DNA of 64,000 nt from Streptomyces olivochromogenes (GCF_001514115.1 NZ_KQ948477.1:50815-114814); one strand, 5' to 3'. Shown: positions 18,021 through 27,059, counted from the first letter of the stretch. Translations and numbers: made by a program. The notes: generated from the letters alone by a model not told the origin.

Positions 18021-18911
18021 ATGAGCAGCGATGCCCGCGAGTGGGTGTGGGAGCACAGCTCCAGCCGGGGAACCGCACGCCTGGTCCTGCTGTCGATCGC
18101 CGACCGGGTGACCGACGAGCAGTGCGTCTCCTGGGCCTCCCTGACCAGCCTGGCCAAGCGCACGCGCGCCTCCGTGTCCACGGTGCGCGAGGCCATCGGC
18201 CGGTTGGTCGACGACGGTGAGCTGGAGCAGCTCGACGACCTCACCGGCCCGCAGCGCAGCACGGTCTACCGCCTGCCCCTCGCCGCCAAGGCCGTCGCGC
18301 AGGCCCTGCGAGAGCAGCAGGAGGCCCGCGACGGCGCGTCGGCCGACGAGTCCGAGGCCGCCTTGACACTCCGGATCTCGGCCCTGCGACGGTGCGGAAT
18401 CCGCCCGCGAGAGGTACCGGAATCCCCCGCGAGGGTCCGGAAACCGGCAGTACCGGAAACCGGCAGGTCCCGACGGAAACCGGCACCTCGACGTACCGGA
18501 AACCGGCATAGCGATGTACCGGAAACCGGCACACAGAACCGTAGTGAACCGGAATTGAACCGTAGGTACAGCAGTGGTGGTGCCGCCGTCACCTCGGCTG
18601 CCGAGTGGCAGGTCGACCCAGCCACCCACGCCTGGGCCCGCCAGCAGGGACACCTCGACCGCCTCGGCGAGGAGGGCCTGCAGGCAGCCGATGCGAAGTG
18701 GCGTGCCCACCGGGCCGACTTCAAGCCGCGGACTGCGGCGGTCTGGGCTGCCGACTGGCGCTCCTGGGTCGCTCGGGAGCACGCCTCGGGCCGCCCGACT
18801 CTCTACGCCGTGCCTGGCAAGGGCCCCGCTCAGCCGGGCGGCATGACGCGGGCCGAGGCCCACACTGCCGCTCTCCTCGCCGCCCTCGACGAGCCGACCG
18901 GAACGGAGTAG
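18021..18911 (+). CDS. Winged-helix protein, plasmid replication-like
   Basis: ATG with GGGAG upstream. Residues about 10-95 form a winged helix (LTSLAKRTRASVSTVREAIGRLVDDGELEQL), like the helix-turn-helix proteins near replication or transfer genes of actinobacterial plasmids. The middle is low-complexity and encoded by repeated CGGAAACCGGCA boxes. The C-terminal 90 residues (HLDRLGEEGLQAADAKWRAH, WRSWVAREHA) are helical. A replication-initiator or plasmid regulator role is an inference from position and from the iteron-like repeats. Confidence 0.65.
   Translation: MSSDAREWVWEHSSSRGTARLVLLSIADRVTDEQCVSWASLTSLAKRTRASVSTVREAIGRLVDDGELEQLDDLTGPQRSTVYRLPLAAKAVAQALREQQEARDGASADESEAALTLRISALRRCGIRPREVPESPARVRKPAVPETGRSRRKPAPRRTGNRHSDVPETGTQNRSEPELNRRYSSGGAAVTSAAEWQVDPATHAWARQQGHLDRLGEEGLQAADAKWRAHRADFKPRTAAVWAADWRSWVAREHASGRPTLYAVPGKGPAQPGGMTRAEAHTAALLAALDEPTGTE
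18438..18531 (+). repeat. Five iteron-like direct repeats
   Basis: CGGAAACCGGCA occurs perfectly at 18,438, 18,454, 18,474, 18,497 and 18,520 (intervals 16, 20, 23 and 23). All are inside the winged-helix gene. Repeats of one sequence inside a rep-like gene can be an origin or autoregulatory site. Confidence 0.6.
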
Positions 18912-18918
18912 CCACACC

Positions 18919-19617
18919 GTGGACCGCCGCGAAATCGCCGCCCTGCTGGCCTACATCGGCCGACTCGACCCCCGCACCATCCGCACCGACCAGGGTGAGG
19001 CCCGCGACCAGCTCGCCCAGTGGCACGAGCTGCTCGGCGACGTGCCGATGGCCACCCCGCACGGCTGGGACGCCCGCGTCGCCGCCCGCCAGCACATCCG
19101 CATCTCGCCGTACCCGATCCTGCCCGCGGACGTCGCCCGCCCGTGGGAGAGCTACCGGCGCGACCGCCTGGCCCGGCACACCGACCCAACGCCATCCGTG
19201 GACCCGGACGACCAGGCCGCCTGGACCGCAGAGCTGGCCGGTACCCGCCGCGCCGTCGCCACCGGCACCACCCAGCCCGCACAGGCTCGGGCGATCACCA
19301 GCGGCCGGGACGGGATCGACCCGAAGCTGGAGGCGCGGCTGCGGGAGATCGGCTCCTGCATACCGCCCGCCGCCCGCGCCGCCCTCGCGCCCTACCGTCC
19401 AGCCCGAGCAGCCCGAGAGGCCGCCGTAGCGCAGGGAATGCCCGACGCTCTGAGCGTTCGGTGCGAGTGGTGCCTGGCCCAGCCCGGCGAGCCGTGCCGC
19501 CGCCGGAGGATCGGCCCCGACGACGGAGCACGCGGAACCGCCCCGCGCGCCACCCCGCACCCCGGCCGCCTCGACCTCGCCGCCGCCCAGCAGGCGCAGC
19601 AGCCCGCCATGGCCTGA
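18919..19617 (+). CDS. Zinc-finger domain protein of conjugative/phage type
   Basis: GTG start seven bases after the previous stop. The C-terminus has the zinc pattern CEWCLAQPGEPCRRRR followed by HPGRLDLA, a small finger common in actinophage and plasmid proteins. The first 150 residues are helical and unassigned. 232 residues. Part of the plasmid-like operon. Confidence 0.75.
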   Translation: MDRREIAALLAYIGRLDPRTIRTDQGEARDQLAQWHELLGDVPMATPHGWDARVAARQHIRISPYPILPADVARPWESYRRDRLARHTDPTPSVDPDDQAAWTAELAGTRRAVATGTTQPAQARAITSGRDGIDPKLEARLREIGSCIPPAARAALAPYRPARAAREAAVAQGMPDALSVRCEWCLAQPGEPCRRRRIGPDDGARGTAPRATPHPGRLDLAAAQQAQQPAMA

Positions 19618-19777
19618 CCGGCGCATCCGGCGCGTGCATCCCGTCCGCTGCACCGCCACAACATCCCCGTCCCGCACCGGCTGCGGCGCACGCCCTCGTG
19701 CCGCAGCCGGCACCCGACGCCGCGCCCGCCGAGCACCGCCCCGGCCGGCCGACGCGGCAGCACATCGGAGACCCGCC

Positions 19778-20419
19778 TTGCGCCACATCACCACCCACGA
19801 CGTGCCGGCCACCGGCCTGCGCGGCATCGGAGACACCAGCTGGCACACCCGCGGTGCGTGCCACGGCATGGACGTCGAGGACGCCGACGCAGTGTTCTTC
19901 CCCGGGCCCCGGGACCACGAAGAGATCGCGGAGGCGAAGGAGCTGTGCGGCTGGTGCCCCGTACGCCGCGACTGCCTCGACTTCGCCCTGGAGAACGTCC
20001 TCAAGGAGGGCATCTGGGGCGGCCTCACCGAAGCCGAGCGGCGTCCCCTGCACGACGGACTGCACCGGCGCCTCGACTACCGGCGCGTCACCGCCTTCTT
20101 CCAGGGACGCGACGTGCACCTGACCGAGGCCGAGCGGCAGGTCGTCATCGACCACGCCTACGTCCGGGGCTGGCGGCCCGACCGGCTCGCCGCAGCCCTG
20201 CAGATCAGCCACAAGCACGCCCGAGACCTGCTCCGGCAGGCCGCCAACAAGGTCTTCGACCGCGACCGCACCTACGGCGTTCCCCGCCCCAAGAAGAAGC
20301 GGAAGAAGACCTGCAAGGCAGCGAGCACCCTTACGCCCGCCGCTCCCGGCACTCAGCAGCCAGCAGCCCGCCCGGCAGCGTCGACCCCGGCGCCCGCCCC
20401 TCTCGGAAAGGCCGCATGA
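19778..20419 (+). CDS. WhiB-family regulator with extended C-terminus
   Basis: I chose the TTG at 19,778 because GGAG lies eight bases upstream. The WhiB pattern is complete: one Cys (GACHGMD), then CGWCPVRRDC, and the GIWGGL turn, giving four cysteine ligands for a 4Fe-4S cluster. Unlike short WhiB proteins it continues about 110 residues with a helix-turn-helix-like stretch (LAAALQISHKHARDLLRQA) and a basic tail. It probably regulates the transfer genes. The stop overlaps the DUF2637 gene. Confidence 0.85.
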   Translation: MRHITTHDVPATGLRGIGDTSWHTRGACHGMDVEDADAVFFPGPRDHEEIAEAKELCGWCPVRRDCLDFALENVLKEGIWGGLTEAERRPLHDGLHRRLDYRRVTAFFQGRDVHLTEAERQVVIDHAYVRGWRPDRLAAALQISHKHARDLLRQAANKVFDRDRTYGVPRPKKKRKKTCKAASTLTPAAPGTQQPAARPAASTPAPAPLGKAA

Positions 20420-22101
20420 CCCACCCCGTCCTCGCCTTCGGTGCCGCTTCGGACCTCCCGCTCCTTCTCGCCGCCGTCGTGTCCGCCGCCCTCACGCTCG
20501 TGCTGACCGCCTGGACCATCCGGCGCCGGGGAACTCGCCCGCAGAAGCGTCTCGGCGGCCCGGCGGTCAAGGTCGCCGCCGTTGCCGCCCTCGGCTGTAC
20601 CGCCTACAGCGCCGACACGAGCTGGCGCTTCGCCGCCGACTACCTCGACATGGCCGGCACCGCCGAGCGGGCCGGCATGTTCGCCGCCGCCGAACTCGCC
20701 CTGTTCGCCACCGCGCTAATGGCCCGGCAGAACCTGGCCACCCAGGGCGCCCCCGGTCTGCCGGGCACGCTGGTCTGGGTGATCACCGGAGTGCAGGTGA
20801 TCCCCGCCTACGCCGAGAGCGGCCCTGTCGGCGGCACGGTCCGCGCCTTCGTCGGGCCGGTCATGGCAGCGATGCTGTGGCACCTCGCCATGGGCATCGA
20901 ACTGCGCCTGCGCACCCCCGGCGCCGCCTCACACGGGCTGATCGCCGTCCTGGGCCGGGAGGCACGCGAGCGGCTCCTGTCCCGCCTCGGCATCGCCGCG
21001 CGAGACCGCGACGCCGCACAGATCACCCGCGACCGGGCCACCGCCCGGGCAGTCGCCCTCGCCGCCCGCCTCGCCGAGCGCGCGCCCGAGCAGCAGCGAA
21101 ACCGTAACGGTCGACGGCTGACCCGGCGCCTGTCGAAGGCGGTCGGCAGGGCCTCGGTCGGGACCGACCCTCTCCAGCGCGCTCAGCTGCTCGACCAGCT
21201 CGCTGCCCGTCGGCACGCCCTCGCGCTGGCCACGGTCCCGCTCCCCTCTCCTTGGTCCCCGGCGCACAGCAGCGCATCGGCAGCCACGGTCCCCTCGCAG
21301 CCGACGGCGAACGCGCCGGTCCCCGTCCCCGGTCTCCACGGTCCCGACGAGCCGGGCTCAGACCGGGGACCGAGCACTCCTCGGGGACCGGTCCCCGAAA
21401 TCGCGGACTTGAAAGCCCAGCCAAGCGCGGGGACCGAAGGCGACGAAATGGGGACCACCGCGGGGACCAGCGGCCCTGAAGACGGCGCGGTCCAGGAGAC
21501 CGGTCCCGCCGATCCGGAAGCCGCGGAGCGGGACACCGCAGCCACGGGGACCGACCGCACTACGCGAGAAGTCGCTGCTCAGGGCCCAGATTCGCATCGG
21601 GGACCGAGCGCCGCTGAGTCGGGGACCGAGACCACTGGGGACCGGGGACCGACCGACACCGACACGGGGACCGAGACCACTGGGGACCGGGGACCGACCG
21701 ACACCGACACGGGGACCGAGACCACTGGGGACCGGGGACCGACCGACACCGACACGGGGACCGAGACCACTGGGGACCGGGGACACAAGGTCCCCCTCCG
21801 CCGGAAGACGACCACGAAGCCCCGGACGAAGAACAAGGGGAAGCGCGCCCGGCCCCGCACCCCGCAGACACAGCGCCCGCCACGCGAGCCGGAGCAGTCG
21901 GTGGACCAACTCGTCCAAGAGGTCCGTCCCCACGTCCCCGCCCTGCTCGAACGGGACGGCAACGAGTCCGTCACCCGGGTCCAGCTGCGGGAAATCCTCC
22001 GCCGCGAGGGCCTGAAGGGCGGCCGGAACGACCGACTGAGCCTCGTCCTCCAGCAACTGCGGAGCGACGACAAAACGACGCCAAGGAGCACCGCCCGATG
22101 A
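20416..22101 (+). CDS. DUF2637 membrane protein (Spd-like, plasmid spread)
   Basis: 561 residues. Four hydrophobic segments lie in residues 10-165 (LLLAAVVSAALTLVLTAW, VKVAAVAALGCTAYS, ELALFATALM, TLVWVITGVQVIPAYA), as in DUF2637 proteins of Streptomyces plasmids. A long hydrophilic middle contains 15-residue tandem repeats. The C-terminal 65 residues (SVDQLVQEVRPHVPALLER...) form a conserved helical domain. Homologues are linked to intermycelial spread. The start overlaps the WhiB stop. Confidence 0.8.
   Translation: MTHPVLAFGAASDLPLLLAAVVSAALTLVLTAWTIRRRGTRPQKRLGGPAVKVAAVAALGCTAYSADTSWRFAADYLDMAGTAERAGMFAAAELALFATALMARQNLATQGAPGLPGTLVWVITGVQVIPAYAESGPVGGTVRAFVGPVMAAMLWHLAMGIELRLRTPGAASHGLIAVLGREARERLLSRLGIAARDRDAAQITRDRATARAVALAARLAERAPEQQRNRNGRRLTRRLSKAVGRASVGTDPLQRAQLLDQLAARRHALALATVPLPSPWSPAHSSASAATVPSQPTANAPVPVPGLHGPDEPGSDRGPSTPRGPVPEIADLKAQPSAGTEGDEMGTTAGTSGPEDGAVQETGPADPEAAERDTAATGTDRTTREVAAQGPDSHRGPSAAESGTETTGDRGPTDTDTGTETTGDRGPTDTDTGTETTGDRGPTDTDTGTETTGDRGHKVPLRRKTTTKPRTKNKGKRARPRTPQTQRPPREPEQSVDQLVQEVRPHVPALLERDGNESVTRVQLREILRREGLKGGRNDRLSLVLQQLRSDDKTTPRSTAR
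21628..21782 (+). repeat. 45-bp tandem repeat, three copies plus a partial
   Basis: Three perfect units at 21,628, 21,673 and 21,718 and a partial fourth encode a repeated 15-residue Thr/Gly/Asp peptide in the linker of the DUF2637 protein. Likely a flexible spacer prone to slippage; no spacers, so not CRISPR. Confidence 0.9.
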
Positions 22102-22289
22102 AGACCTGCCACCAGTTCGACACCGTCCGCGCGGAGTACGAGCGGGAGATCGGCTTCATGCTCGCCCACTCCAAGCGGCACGAGGGCAGGCCGGCGGCGA
22201 AGTCCAGCGCGAAGCAGGCTGCCTCGACGAAGCAGCGGATGGCCCGCGCGCTCAACAGTCACGTCGGCCGCTGCCCAGAGTGTGGCTGA
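22098..22289 (+). CDS. Small hypothetical protein, 63 aa
   Basis: ATG overlaps the DUF2637 stop. Basic middle and a C-terminal CPECG, preceded by an early Cys-His (TCHQFD), which could bind a metal. No family recognised. It is common for small basic proteins to precede mobilization genes. Confidence 0.65.
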   Translation: MKTCHQFDTVRAEYEREIGFMLAHSKRHEGRPAAKSSAKQAASTKQRMARALNSHVGRCPECG

Positions 22290-22375
22290 ACCGGCAAAAC
22301 CCCAGCTCAAACCCCTAATCGCAACGGGTGGCCCGGCTCTGTGCCGGGCCACCGCCCCGCTCCAGGAGACACGCC

Positions 22376-22612
22376 GTGATTCCGCGTCCCCCTCGCTCAT
22401 CCGAGCCCACATCCGCCGAGGCCAGCGCCTGGGCGGACGTTCTGGTCCGCCGACGACTCCTGCACGCCGCCGTCCGCATGCCGACCGGCCAGTGGCTCGT
22501 CCTGGACCACCCCGCCGGCCCCGTCCGCCTTCTTCTGGGACCGGCCGACGTCCTCGCGCTGGCCGCGACCATCCAGAACCACACCCGCTCCACGAGGTCC
22601 GAAACACGATGA
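22376..22612 (+). CDS. Small hypothetical protein, 78 aa
   Basis: GTG with AGGAG nine bases upstream; the stop overlaps the mobC-like start as ATGA. The sequence (VRMPTGQWLVLDHPAGPVRLLLGPADVLALAATI) is a compact beta-alpha unit without a recognised family. Co-translated with MobC. Confidence 0.65.
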   Translation: MIPRPPRSSEPTSAEASAWADVLVRRRLLHAAVRMPTGQWLVLDHPAGPVRLLLGPADVLALAATIQNHTRSTRSETR

Positions 22613-23235
22613 CGAACCCCGCCCAGAACGGCCCCACCCCGGAACCTGATCCCGACTCCAACTCGGTCTCGGGGCGAGCAAGTTGGGGCGGAAGCGTAGC
22701 TTCCGTCAAACCCGCCCGCGAGGGGGCGGGAGAGGACCTGCACCGGGGGGCGCAGGTCCTTCAGGCTTCGACCGGGGGCGGATCGAAGCCGGGGCAGGAG
22801 GAGAAGCAGACTGAGCCGCGCGCCCGCCGACAGCGCGCTCCTCGCGCCCGCCAGCGCCCGCGCCAGTCACCCGAGAACAAGCGCCTGCACCAGCCCAACA
22901 CACGCTTCAACGATGATGAGTTCGCCCTGATCAAGTCCGCCGCCGCCCGATGCAATCTTTCCGTCGCCGGATTCCTCGCCCGCTCCGCGCTCGCCGCCGC
23001 ACGCGACCTCGACCGCACCAGCGCCGAGATCGCCGACGAACGCGAAGTGATCACAGCCCTGTTCGACAGCCGGCGTCGGCTCGGCTGGGCCGGCAGCAAC
23101 CTCAACCAGGCAGTCAAGGCACTCAACTCCGGTGCAGACGCTCCCCAGCTTGAAGCAGCCGTCGCCGCCGTACGGCGGGCCGCCGACACCGCGCACGAAG
23201 CCGCAACACGGCTGATCGAGCACCACGGCTCATGA
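22609..23235 (+). CDS. MobC-like mobilization accessory protein
   Basis: 208 residues. The N-terminal 85 residues are low-complexity and lie over the candidate oriT. The C-terminal part fits the MobC relaxosome family: NTRFNDDEFALIKSAAARCNLSVAGFLARSAL, then LGWAGSNLNQAVKALN. Ribbon-helix-helix proteins of this kind bind oriT and assist the relaxase. Its stop overlaps the relaxase start. Confidence 0.8.
   Translation: MTNPAQNGPTPEPDPDSNSVSGRASWGGSVASVKPAREGAGEDLHRGAQVLQASTGGGSKPGQEEKQTEPRARRQRAPRARQRPRQSPENKRLHQPNTRFNDDEFALIKSAAARCNLSVAGFLARSALAAARDLDRTSAEIADEREVITALFDSRRRLGWAGSNLNQAVKALNSGADAPQLEAAVAAVRRAADTAHEAATRLIEHHGS
22689..22790. other. Candidate oriT: four perfect hairpins in 102 bp
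   Basis: Four inverted repeats without mismatch stand in series: CGGAAGC/GCTTCCG (22,689-22,705), CCCGCCC/GGGCGGG (22,711-22,730), AGGACCTGC/GCAGGTCCT (22,733-22,760) and GGCTTCGA/TCGAAGCC (22,764-22,790). They lie within the disordered N-terminal region of the MobC-like gene, just upstream of the relaxase, where oriT is expected. The nick site cannot be fixed from sequence alone. Confidence 0.55.
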
Positions 23236-24974
23236 TCCCCAGCGTCAACCCGTCCGGGTCGGACACCAGAGGTCTCCTCTACTACCTCTACGAGACCGGC
23301 AAGTACGAGGACCACACCGACCCCCACCTCGTCGCCTCCTTCGACGGCATGGCCCCCGACCCCGGCCGCGACCCGAACGCCACCCTCAAAGACCTCCAGC
23401 AGCTCCTGGACCAACCCGTGATGGCCCTCGCCAAGCACGCCCGCCCGGCCAAGCACGTATGGCACACCTCCGTCCGCGCCGACCCCGGCGACCGGATCCT
23501 GTCCGACGAGGAGTGGGCCGACATCGCCCGCCGGATCGTCGCCGCCACCGGAATCGACCCCGGCGGCGGACAGTCCGGCTGCCGCTGGGCCGCCGTACGC
23601 CACGCCGACGACCACATCCACATCGTCGCCACCCTCGTCACCGAGGACGGCCACCGCCCCGACGACTTCCGCTCCGGCGCCCGCGCCCAGGCCGAAGCCC
23701 GGCTCATCGAGAAGGAACTCGGCCTCCACCAGGTCGCACCTGGCGACGGCACCGCCGCACAGCGGCCCACCAGCGCCGAACGCCACAAGGCCGAGCGCCA
23801 GGGCCGCGAGCGCACCGCCCGCGAGGAACTACGCGAAGCGGTACGGCGGGCGGTCACCGGTGCGAGGAGCGACGAGGAGTTCTTCGACCGTCTCGCCGCC
23901 GCCGGCCTCCTGATCCGCAAGCGCGCCGCACCTTCCGGCGACCTCCTCGGATACAAGGTCGCCCTGCCCGACGACCTGAACAAGAACGGCGAGCCGGTGT
24001 TCTACCCCGGCGCGCGCCTGGCCCCCGACCTGTCGCTGCCCCGCATCCGGGAGCGGTGGTCCGCCGACGCCCAGGACGGTCCTCCTTCCCAGCAAGAGCA
24101 AGCGATCCGTACAGGGCCGGGCAGTCCGGCCGCCGCACGCCGCGGGACGGCGTCAGCCGTGTGGCAGGCCGTGCTCGTCATCGAGCACGGCGAGGACGCG
24201 GTTGCCGCCGGCCACATCGCCGCAGCCGGGGAGGTCCTGGACGCCCTCGCGAAGACGTCCGCCGCCCACACCCGCCGCGAACTACGCGACGCCGCCACGG
24301 CTTTCGAGCGGGCCTCGCGCTCCCATGTTCGCGCCGTACGGGGGCACGATCGGGCGCTGCGGCAGGCCGCCCGCGACCTCGTCCACGGCGGCCCGGCCCT
24401 CGGCCGCGGGGAGGACGGCGCCACCACCGCGATGGCCATCGACATGCTGTTCTTCCTCATCACTGCCGCCGCGCACTGGCACGCCAGAAAGGGACACGCC
24501 CAGCAGGCCGAAGCCGCCACCCGGGCCGCCGAGCACCTGCGCACCGCCTACCAGGCCGCCTCCGCCCAGCCCCTCGGCGTGCTCTACCAGCGAGGCCGGC
24601 GCCTGAGCCGACCGATGCTCCAGCGGCAGACCGCACTGCTGCGGGAGACGCTGCCGGAGCTGGCCGAGCAGATCCTCGCCGAGCCCGGCTGGTACGCCTT
24701 GGCCGCGACTATCGCGGAGGCCGAAGCCGCCGGCTGCGACCCGGCCGTCCTCCTGTCCGACGTTGCGGAACGACGCGAACTCGACACCGCGGACTCCGTC
24801 AGCGACGTGCTCGTGTGGCGGATGCGGCGAACAGCCGACCTGCCCGCCGACGCGTCCCACCTGCCCGAGACCAACACCGCAGGGCGCCGTTCCACACCGC
24901 GCCGCTCGACGTCCAGGCCCTCCGCGCCCGATAGGCGGCGCAACGGGGAGCAGGCATCGCCCAAGACCCGTTAG
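23232..24974 (+). CDS. Relaxase/mobilization nuclease (MobA/VirD2-like)
   Basis: 580 residues. The catalytic metal site is HADDHIHIVATL near residue 130, preceded by AKHVWHTSVRAD, the layout of MOB relaxases of actinobacterial mobilizable plasmids. A nucleophilic Tyr may be in LLYYLYETGKY near residue 17. The C-terminal 300 residues are helical and Ala-rich, unassigned. No coupling ATPase (TraB/FtsK) is visible, so the element is probably mobilizable and not self-transmissible within this window. Confidence 0.85.
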   Translation: MIPSVNPSGSDTRGLLYYLYETGKYEDHTDPHLVASFDGMAPDPGRDPNATLKDLQQLLDQPVMALAKHARPAKHVWHTSVRADPGDRILSDEEWADIARRIVAATGIDPGGGQSGCRWAAVRHADDHIHIVATLVTEDGHRPDDFRSGARAQAEARLIEKELGLHQVAPGDGTAAQRPTSAERHKAERQGRERTAREELREAVRRAVTGARSDEEFFDRLAAAGLLIRKRAAPSGDLLGYKVALPDDLNKNGEPVFYPGARLAPDLSLPRIRERWSADAQDGPPSQQEQAIRTGPGSPAAARRGTASAVWQAVLVIEHGEDAVAAGHIAAAGEVLDALAKTSAAHTRRELRDAATAFERASRSHVRAVRGHDRALRQAARDLVHGGPALGRGEDGATTAMAIDMLFFLITAAAHWHARKGHAQQAEAATRAAEHLRTAYQAASAQPLGVLYQRGRRLSRPMLQRQTALLRETLPELAEQILAEPGWYALAATIAEAEAAGCDPAVLLSDVAERRELDTADSVSDVLVWRMRRTADLPADASHLPETNTAGRRSTPRRSTSRPSAPDRRRNGEQASPKTR

Positions 24975-24983
24975 GCCGGCCGG

Positions 24984-25085
24984 GTGCCGCTACGCGGCCT
25001 GCGGCAGGCCCTCGCCGAGTTCAACCCCGACGGTGTCTTCGACGAAGTCGTACGCACCGAGGCCATCGTCGCCACCCGCCCCTGA
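24984..25085 (+). CDS. Short gene or gene remnant, 33 aa
   Basis: GTG-led frame (LRQALAEFNPDGVFDEVVRTEAIVATRP) with good codon pattern but no clear ribosome site. It looks like the C-terminal end of a protein, so a decayed gene is possible. The rest of 24,975-25,384 holds nothing I can support. Confidence 0.35.
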   Translation: MPLRGLRQALAEFNPDGVFDEVVRTEAIVATRP

Positions 25086-25384
25086 CAACCCACCCGTTGC
25101 TGCCTGGTCCACGCCCCCGTCGCGCGGCCAGACAGCAGCGCCGCCTTGAGACACTCCCCCGCTGGAACAGGTTGACAGACCGCATAACGGCGAAGTCGAG
25201 CCGTCGAGGAAGACGACGACGAGTGATCGGGCACACCGTGGCAACGGCACCTCGCCGCACGGAGACACGCACCGTGGCCAACTCGTCATCTGGGTAACCG
25301 AGAAGCCGGAGCACCCCTGATGACCTGGCCAAAGGTGACTGTGAACTTTGTGAATTGAAACCGCCGGGGGCCTAGGGCACGATC

Positions 25385-25873
25385 ATGAAACGCGCAGGAC
25401 GAGGCGACGAGGTAGAGGAGGACGCCAGGGTGTTTCACCGGATACGCCGCCGGGCCAAGGAGCCGAGCGAAGCTCAGAGGCAGTTCGCCGAGCTGCATGC
25501 GCGGCTGCAGGGCCAGATCCCGCCGGGCTTTGGAGTGCCAGCGGCTGAGCCGGAGCCCGCCGAGCCGGCCGCCGTCGTGGACGACTTCCTTCCGCCGGAG
25601 CTGCGCGTGCCGAGCCACGACCAGGTCGACGGCAAGATGATGCCGTGGAAGCAGCCCCTCGTCCTCGACGGCGAGATGGTCGCCTGCGCCGAGTGCGGCG
25701 CGTACCGGGACTGGCTGGTCCTCTCCACCCGCGGTGAGATCTGGCTGCGCTGCCGGGCAGGCCACCAGCAGCTGGAAACCCGCCTCGACACCGCCTGGTA
25801 CAACCGCAACAGTGGACCCGCGGACGCGACGCACGCCACGTTCGAGGACTGCCTGCGCCACCTCGGGCACTGA
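25385..25873 (+). CDS. Hypothetical protein with CxxC...CxxxH zinc-like motif
   Basis: 162 residues; no Shine-Dalgarno, so possibly leaderless. CAECGAYRDWL followed by WLRCRAGHQQ gives a probable zinc knuckle near residues 99-121. The tail (DTAWYNRNSGPADATHATFEDCLRHLGH) resembles uncharacterised proteins of Streptomyces conjugative elements. Function unknown. Confidence 0.7.
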   Translation: MKRAGRGDEVEEDARVFHRIRRRAKEPSEAQRQFAELHARLQGQIPPGFGVPAAEPEPAEPAAVVDDFLPPELRVPSHDQVDGKMMPWKQPLVLDGEMVACAECGAYRDWLVLSTRGEIWLRCRAGHQQLETRLDTAWYNRNSGPADATHATFEDCLRHLGH

Positions 25874-25952
25874 CCACCACTCCTACGACCCCACCGGGCC
25901 CTCGGGCCCGCACTGACCACCCGTCGCCTAGTACCAAGGGGTCAGTTCCGTC

Positions 25953-26648
25953 ATGCGCGTTCGCGTCGCCACCACCGCCCTCAGCATCACCGCCGCCCTC
26001 CTCTTCCTGCCCGCCTGCTCCATCGACACCCCCGGGGCCAAGCGCCAGGCCCCCTCCTCCACCCGGACGGGAAAGTCGGCCGACGCCGTCCAGAAGCCGG
26101 CCGTGCCCTCCTCGGCCGCGCTCAAGTCCGGCCTGCTCGACCAGAGCGACCTCGGCAGCGGCTACCTGCGTAAGCCGGAGCGTCCGGCCCAGCACGACGA
26201 CGTCACGGTCATCGGCTGCCCGGCCCTGAGCGAGCTGGGCGGCGACGCGGCGACCGGCGGGACGCTCGCCTTCCCGCACAAGGCGAAGGCGGACTTCACC
26301 TACGGCGGCAGCTCCTCGGAGATCTCCGAGGAGCTGTACAGCGACAGCGCGAAGAAGCTGTCCGACGGTGTCGCCCGGATCTTCGACGCGATGACCGGCT
26401 GCCCGAACTATCAGGTCGTCGCGGGCGGCTCCCCGGTCGACGTGGCCTCGCAGAAGCTGCCCACACCCCACGACCTCGGTGATGAGCAGTGGAGCCAGCT
26501 CCTGACGTTCTCCACGGGAGGGCGGAACACCGTGGTCAAGCAGACCGCGATCCGCGACGGCAATCTGCTGCTGATCGTCTCTGGCTCCCCGGCCCTCGTG
26601 GACCGCCACCTGGACAAGGCCCTCGTCAAGGCCACGGCAGCCAGCTGA
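25953..26648 (+). CDS. Predicted lipoprotein
   Basis: The N-terminus is a lipoprotein signal: Arg residues, hydrophobic TTALSITAALLF and lipobox LPAC (Cys 22). The mature 210 residues resemble PknH-like/sensor-domain lipoproteins of Streptomyces (two further Cys in VIGCPAL and TGCPNY may form a disulfide). Extracytoplasmic; role in the mobile region unknown. Followed by a strong terminator. Confidence 0.8.
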   Translation: MRVRVATTALSITAALLFLPACSIDTPGAKRQAPSSTRTGKSADAVQKPAVPSSAALKSGLLDQSDLGSGYLRKPERPAQHDDVTVIGCPALSELGGDAATGGTLAFPHKAKADFTYGGSSSEISEELYSDSAKKLSDGVARIFDAMTGCPNYQVVAGGSPVDVASQKLPTPHDLGDEQWSQLLTFSTGGRNTVVKQTAIRDGNLLLIVSGSPALVDRHLDKALVKATAAS

Positions 26649-26663
26649 CCGACGCCCGACGTG

Positions 26664-26698
26664 CTGCTGCCCCCGATCAAGATGGTCGGGGGCAGCAG
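26664..26698 (+). terminator. Strong hairpin after the lipoprotein gene
   Basis: A 13-bp perfect stem (CTGCTGCCCCCGA with TCGGGGGCAGCAG) and nine-base loop start 15 bases after the stop. No long T-run follows, as is usual in Streptomyces. Confidence 0.75.
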
Positions 26699-26947
26699 TG
26701 CTGTGCGGCTCGCTCCGCTCCACGGTTCGGCAGGTTCTCAATGGGATGTGATCCATGCGGCGATTGAACTCCCCGTCGTCGTGACGAGGGTTGTGATGAC
26801 GACCGCCACCAGCCAGGGCGAGATGCGTTGGACGACGATGTGCACTCCACCGAGGCGGAGTTCAAGGGCTGGTTGCTGCTGCTTCTCTTCGGTTCGAGGC
26901 ATGTGGCTATTCAGCCGCACTGGAACGTGGCATCGCTACGCCATACC

Positions 26948-27059
26948 TTGGCCACCTTGCCCCAACTTCAATGGGCCTGTGAATACCACATGTTGAGCGG
27001 CACCACTTCGCCAAAGCTTGGCCACCTTTCGCCACTTGAGGCGCTGGCAATACCACATG
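26948..27059 (+). repeat. Imperfect direct repeat, two copies about 70 bp apart
   Basis: TTGGCCACCTT occurs at 26,948 and 27,018, and ATACCACATG at 26,983 and 27,050, so a unit of 42-45 bases is repeated. It lies in a non-coding, A/T-richer gap (26,649-27,264), where I see no gene; operator or partition-site function is possible. Confidence 0.5.

Noticed and set aside
21628..21782. Possible CRISPR array
   Set aside because: Adjacent 45-bp units without spacers, in frame within a protein gene.
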